In this document: piece after piece, positions 54,173 to 54,648 of the stretch | Numbering within the stretch: position 1 is the first letter of the stretch | How the letters are laid out: the number at the start of each line of letters is the position of its first letter | Assembly: GCA_964561135.1 (NCBI GenBank) | Contig: CAZLOB010000032.1 | Span: 1-54,648, forward strand | Origin: JANXDG01 sp964561135 | GTDB lineage: Bacteria; Elusimicrobiota; Endomicrobiia; DTEH01 | Direction: 5' to 3' | Length of the DNA stretch: 54,648 bases | Made by a program: the position numbers and the translations under genes | The notes under the pieces: generated by a model | Database searches by the model: none | Told to the model about the DNA's origin: nothing | The model's input: only the letters and a program-made list of their open reading frames with translations

Positions 54173-54173
54173 T

Positions 54174-54648
54174 ATGAGCATAATTTATTATTTAATTTTT
54201 CCGGGATTTGTTTTCACTACAATATTTTCAATGATAGTATGCTGGTTTGATAGAAAACTTACTGCACGTTTGCAATGGCGTAAAGGTCCTCCATTGTTGC
54301 AAAATTTTTATGATTTATTCAAACTTTTTTCAAAAGAAGTTGTTATACCGGATAGCGCAAATAAAACATTGTTTGTTTTACCACTTATTATTGGATTATT
54401 TTCAACAGTGCTTGTTGCAACAATAGAATGGTTAGTAATAATTTTGCCTCAACATAGTTTTGTTGGTGATGTTGTAGTTGTTTTATATTTATTTATGATA
54501 CCTTCGATAATGTTTATGATAAGTTCTGCAGCCTCAGGAAATCCTATTGCTATGGTTGGTGTATCAAGAGAGATAAAACTTATGTTATCTTATGAATTAC
54601 CGCTTGTATGTGCAGTTTTGGTTTCTATTATAAAATCAGGAAGTATAA
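54174..54648 (+). CDS. NuoH/HyfC/EchB-like membrane subunit (3' partial)
   Basis: The frame is open to the window end (158 codons). Hydrophobic segments surround the family loops DRKLTARLQWRKGPPLLQN (residues 26-44) and SREIKLMLSYELPL, with a FSKE motif. These mark the complex I subunit H family used in membrane-bound hydrogenases. It starts one base after the polyferredoxin stop. Further hydrogenase genes (large and small subunits, antiporter-like subunits) are expected beyond the window. Confidence 0.87.
   Translation, partial: MSIIYYLIFPGFVFTTIFSMIVCWFDRKLTARLQWRKGPPLLQNFYDLFKLFSKEVVIPDSANKTLFVLPLIIGLFSTVLVATIEWLVIILPQHSFVGDVVVVLYLFMIPSIMFMISSAASGNPIAMVGVSREIKLMLSYELPLVCAVLVSIIKSGSI

Noticed and set aside
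1..54648. CRISPR arrays, tRNA or rRNA genes, insertion sequences
   Set aside because: No regularly spaced repeats, cloverleaf-like gaps or transposase motifs were seen; almost all space is filled by protein genes.

Overview
The window is an AT-rich stretch (I estimate near 30 % G+C) packed with bacterial genes. About 54 protein genes can be supported, most on the + strand, many joined by 1-40 base overlaps. The longest gap between genes is about 265 bases. I see no rRNA, tRNA, CRISPR array, transposase or phage gene. The host has an outer membrane: it carries Kdo synthesis (kdsA, kdsB), an MlaE/F/D lipid transporter, two lipoproteins, SurA-like and RseP proteins, and the end of a PorV/PorQ-type barrel. 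It looks anaerobic: there is a group 4-like hydrogenase module, an Fe-S uracil-DNA glycosylase and a homotetrameric-type glutamate synthase. DapL and a carboxynorspermidine-type polyamine route are also present. This mix would fit Elusimicrobiota (Endomicrobia-like) or a neighbouring uncultured phylum; that placement is a low-confidence inference.

Layout. 1-768: 3' part of an outer-membrane barrel gene. 1035-15136: a + strand run starting at a clear promoter, with rpsR-rplI-dnaB-alr, mlaE-mlaF-mlaD, two lipoproteins, trpB-folC-trxB, lepB and an NfeD-like gene. 15133-16782 (-): glutamate synthase preceded by a tiny arginine-rich repeat protein. 16921-21918: recG-coaX and groES-groEL, closed by a strong terminator. 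22080-47197: a 25-kb run of envelope and metabolic genes. It holds a WecA-like transferase, an FAD enzyme and a GT4; isocitrate dehydrogenase; yceD-rpmF-plsX-fabH; uppS-cdsA-dxr-rseP-kdsB-kdsA; rpoZ-like, split coaC/coaB, a glycosylase and a degenerate priA. It continues with serine synthesis, an orphan ABC ATPase, surA-like-pdxA-rimI and dapL-folK. 47199-51180: a divergent polyamine module. 51200-54648: dksA, then a HydB-like/HydG-like/polyferredoxin/NuoH-type cluster cut by the window end.

How the parts work together. The central block supplies acyl chains, undecaprenyl phosphate, CDP-diacylglycerol, isoprenoid precursor and Kdo, while MlaEFD, SurA-like, RseP and LepB handle transport, folding and processing in the envelope. 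The polyamine genes fit an Arg/Orn decarboxylase feeding putrescine to carboxyspermidine dehydrogenase and decarboxylase. The right-edge cluster pairs soluble sulfhydrogenase-type NAD(P)H electron-input subunits with a membrane hydrogenase core. This suggests a NAD(P)H-linked, possibly ion-pumping, H2 enzyme.

Points most worth a second look: a PriA that has lost its Walker A and GRAGR motifs; the hybrid hydrogenase module; the RRSGTDRR repeat micro-protein; likely leaderless promoters at several transcription-unit starts beside genes with near-perfect Shine-Dalgarno sites; a possible SD-masking pairing in the groES leader; and a palindromic intergenic repeat inside the hydrogenase cluster.
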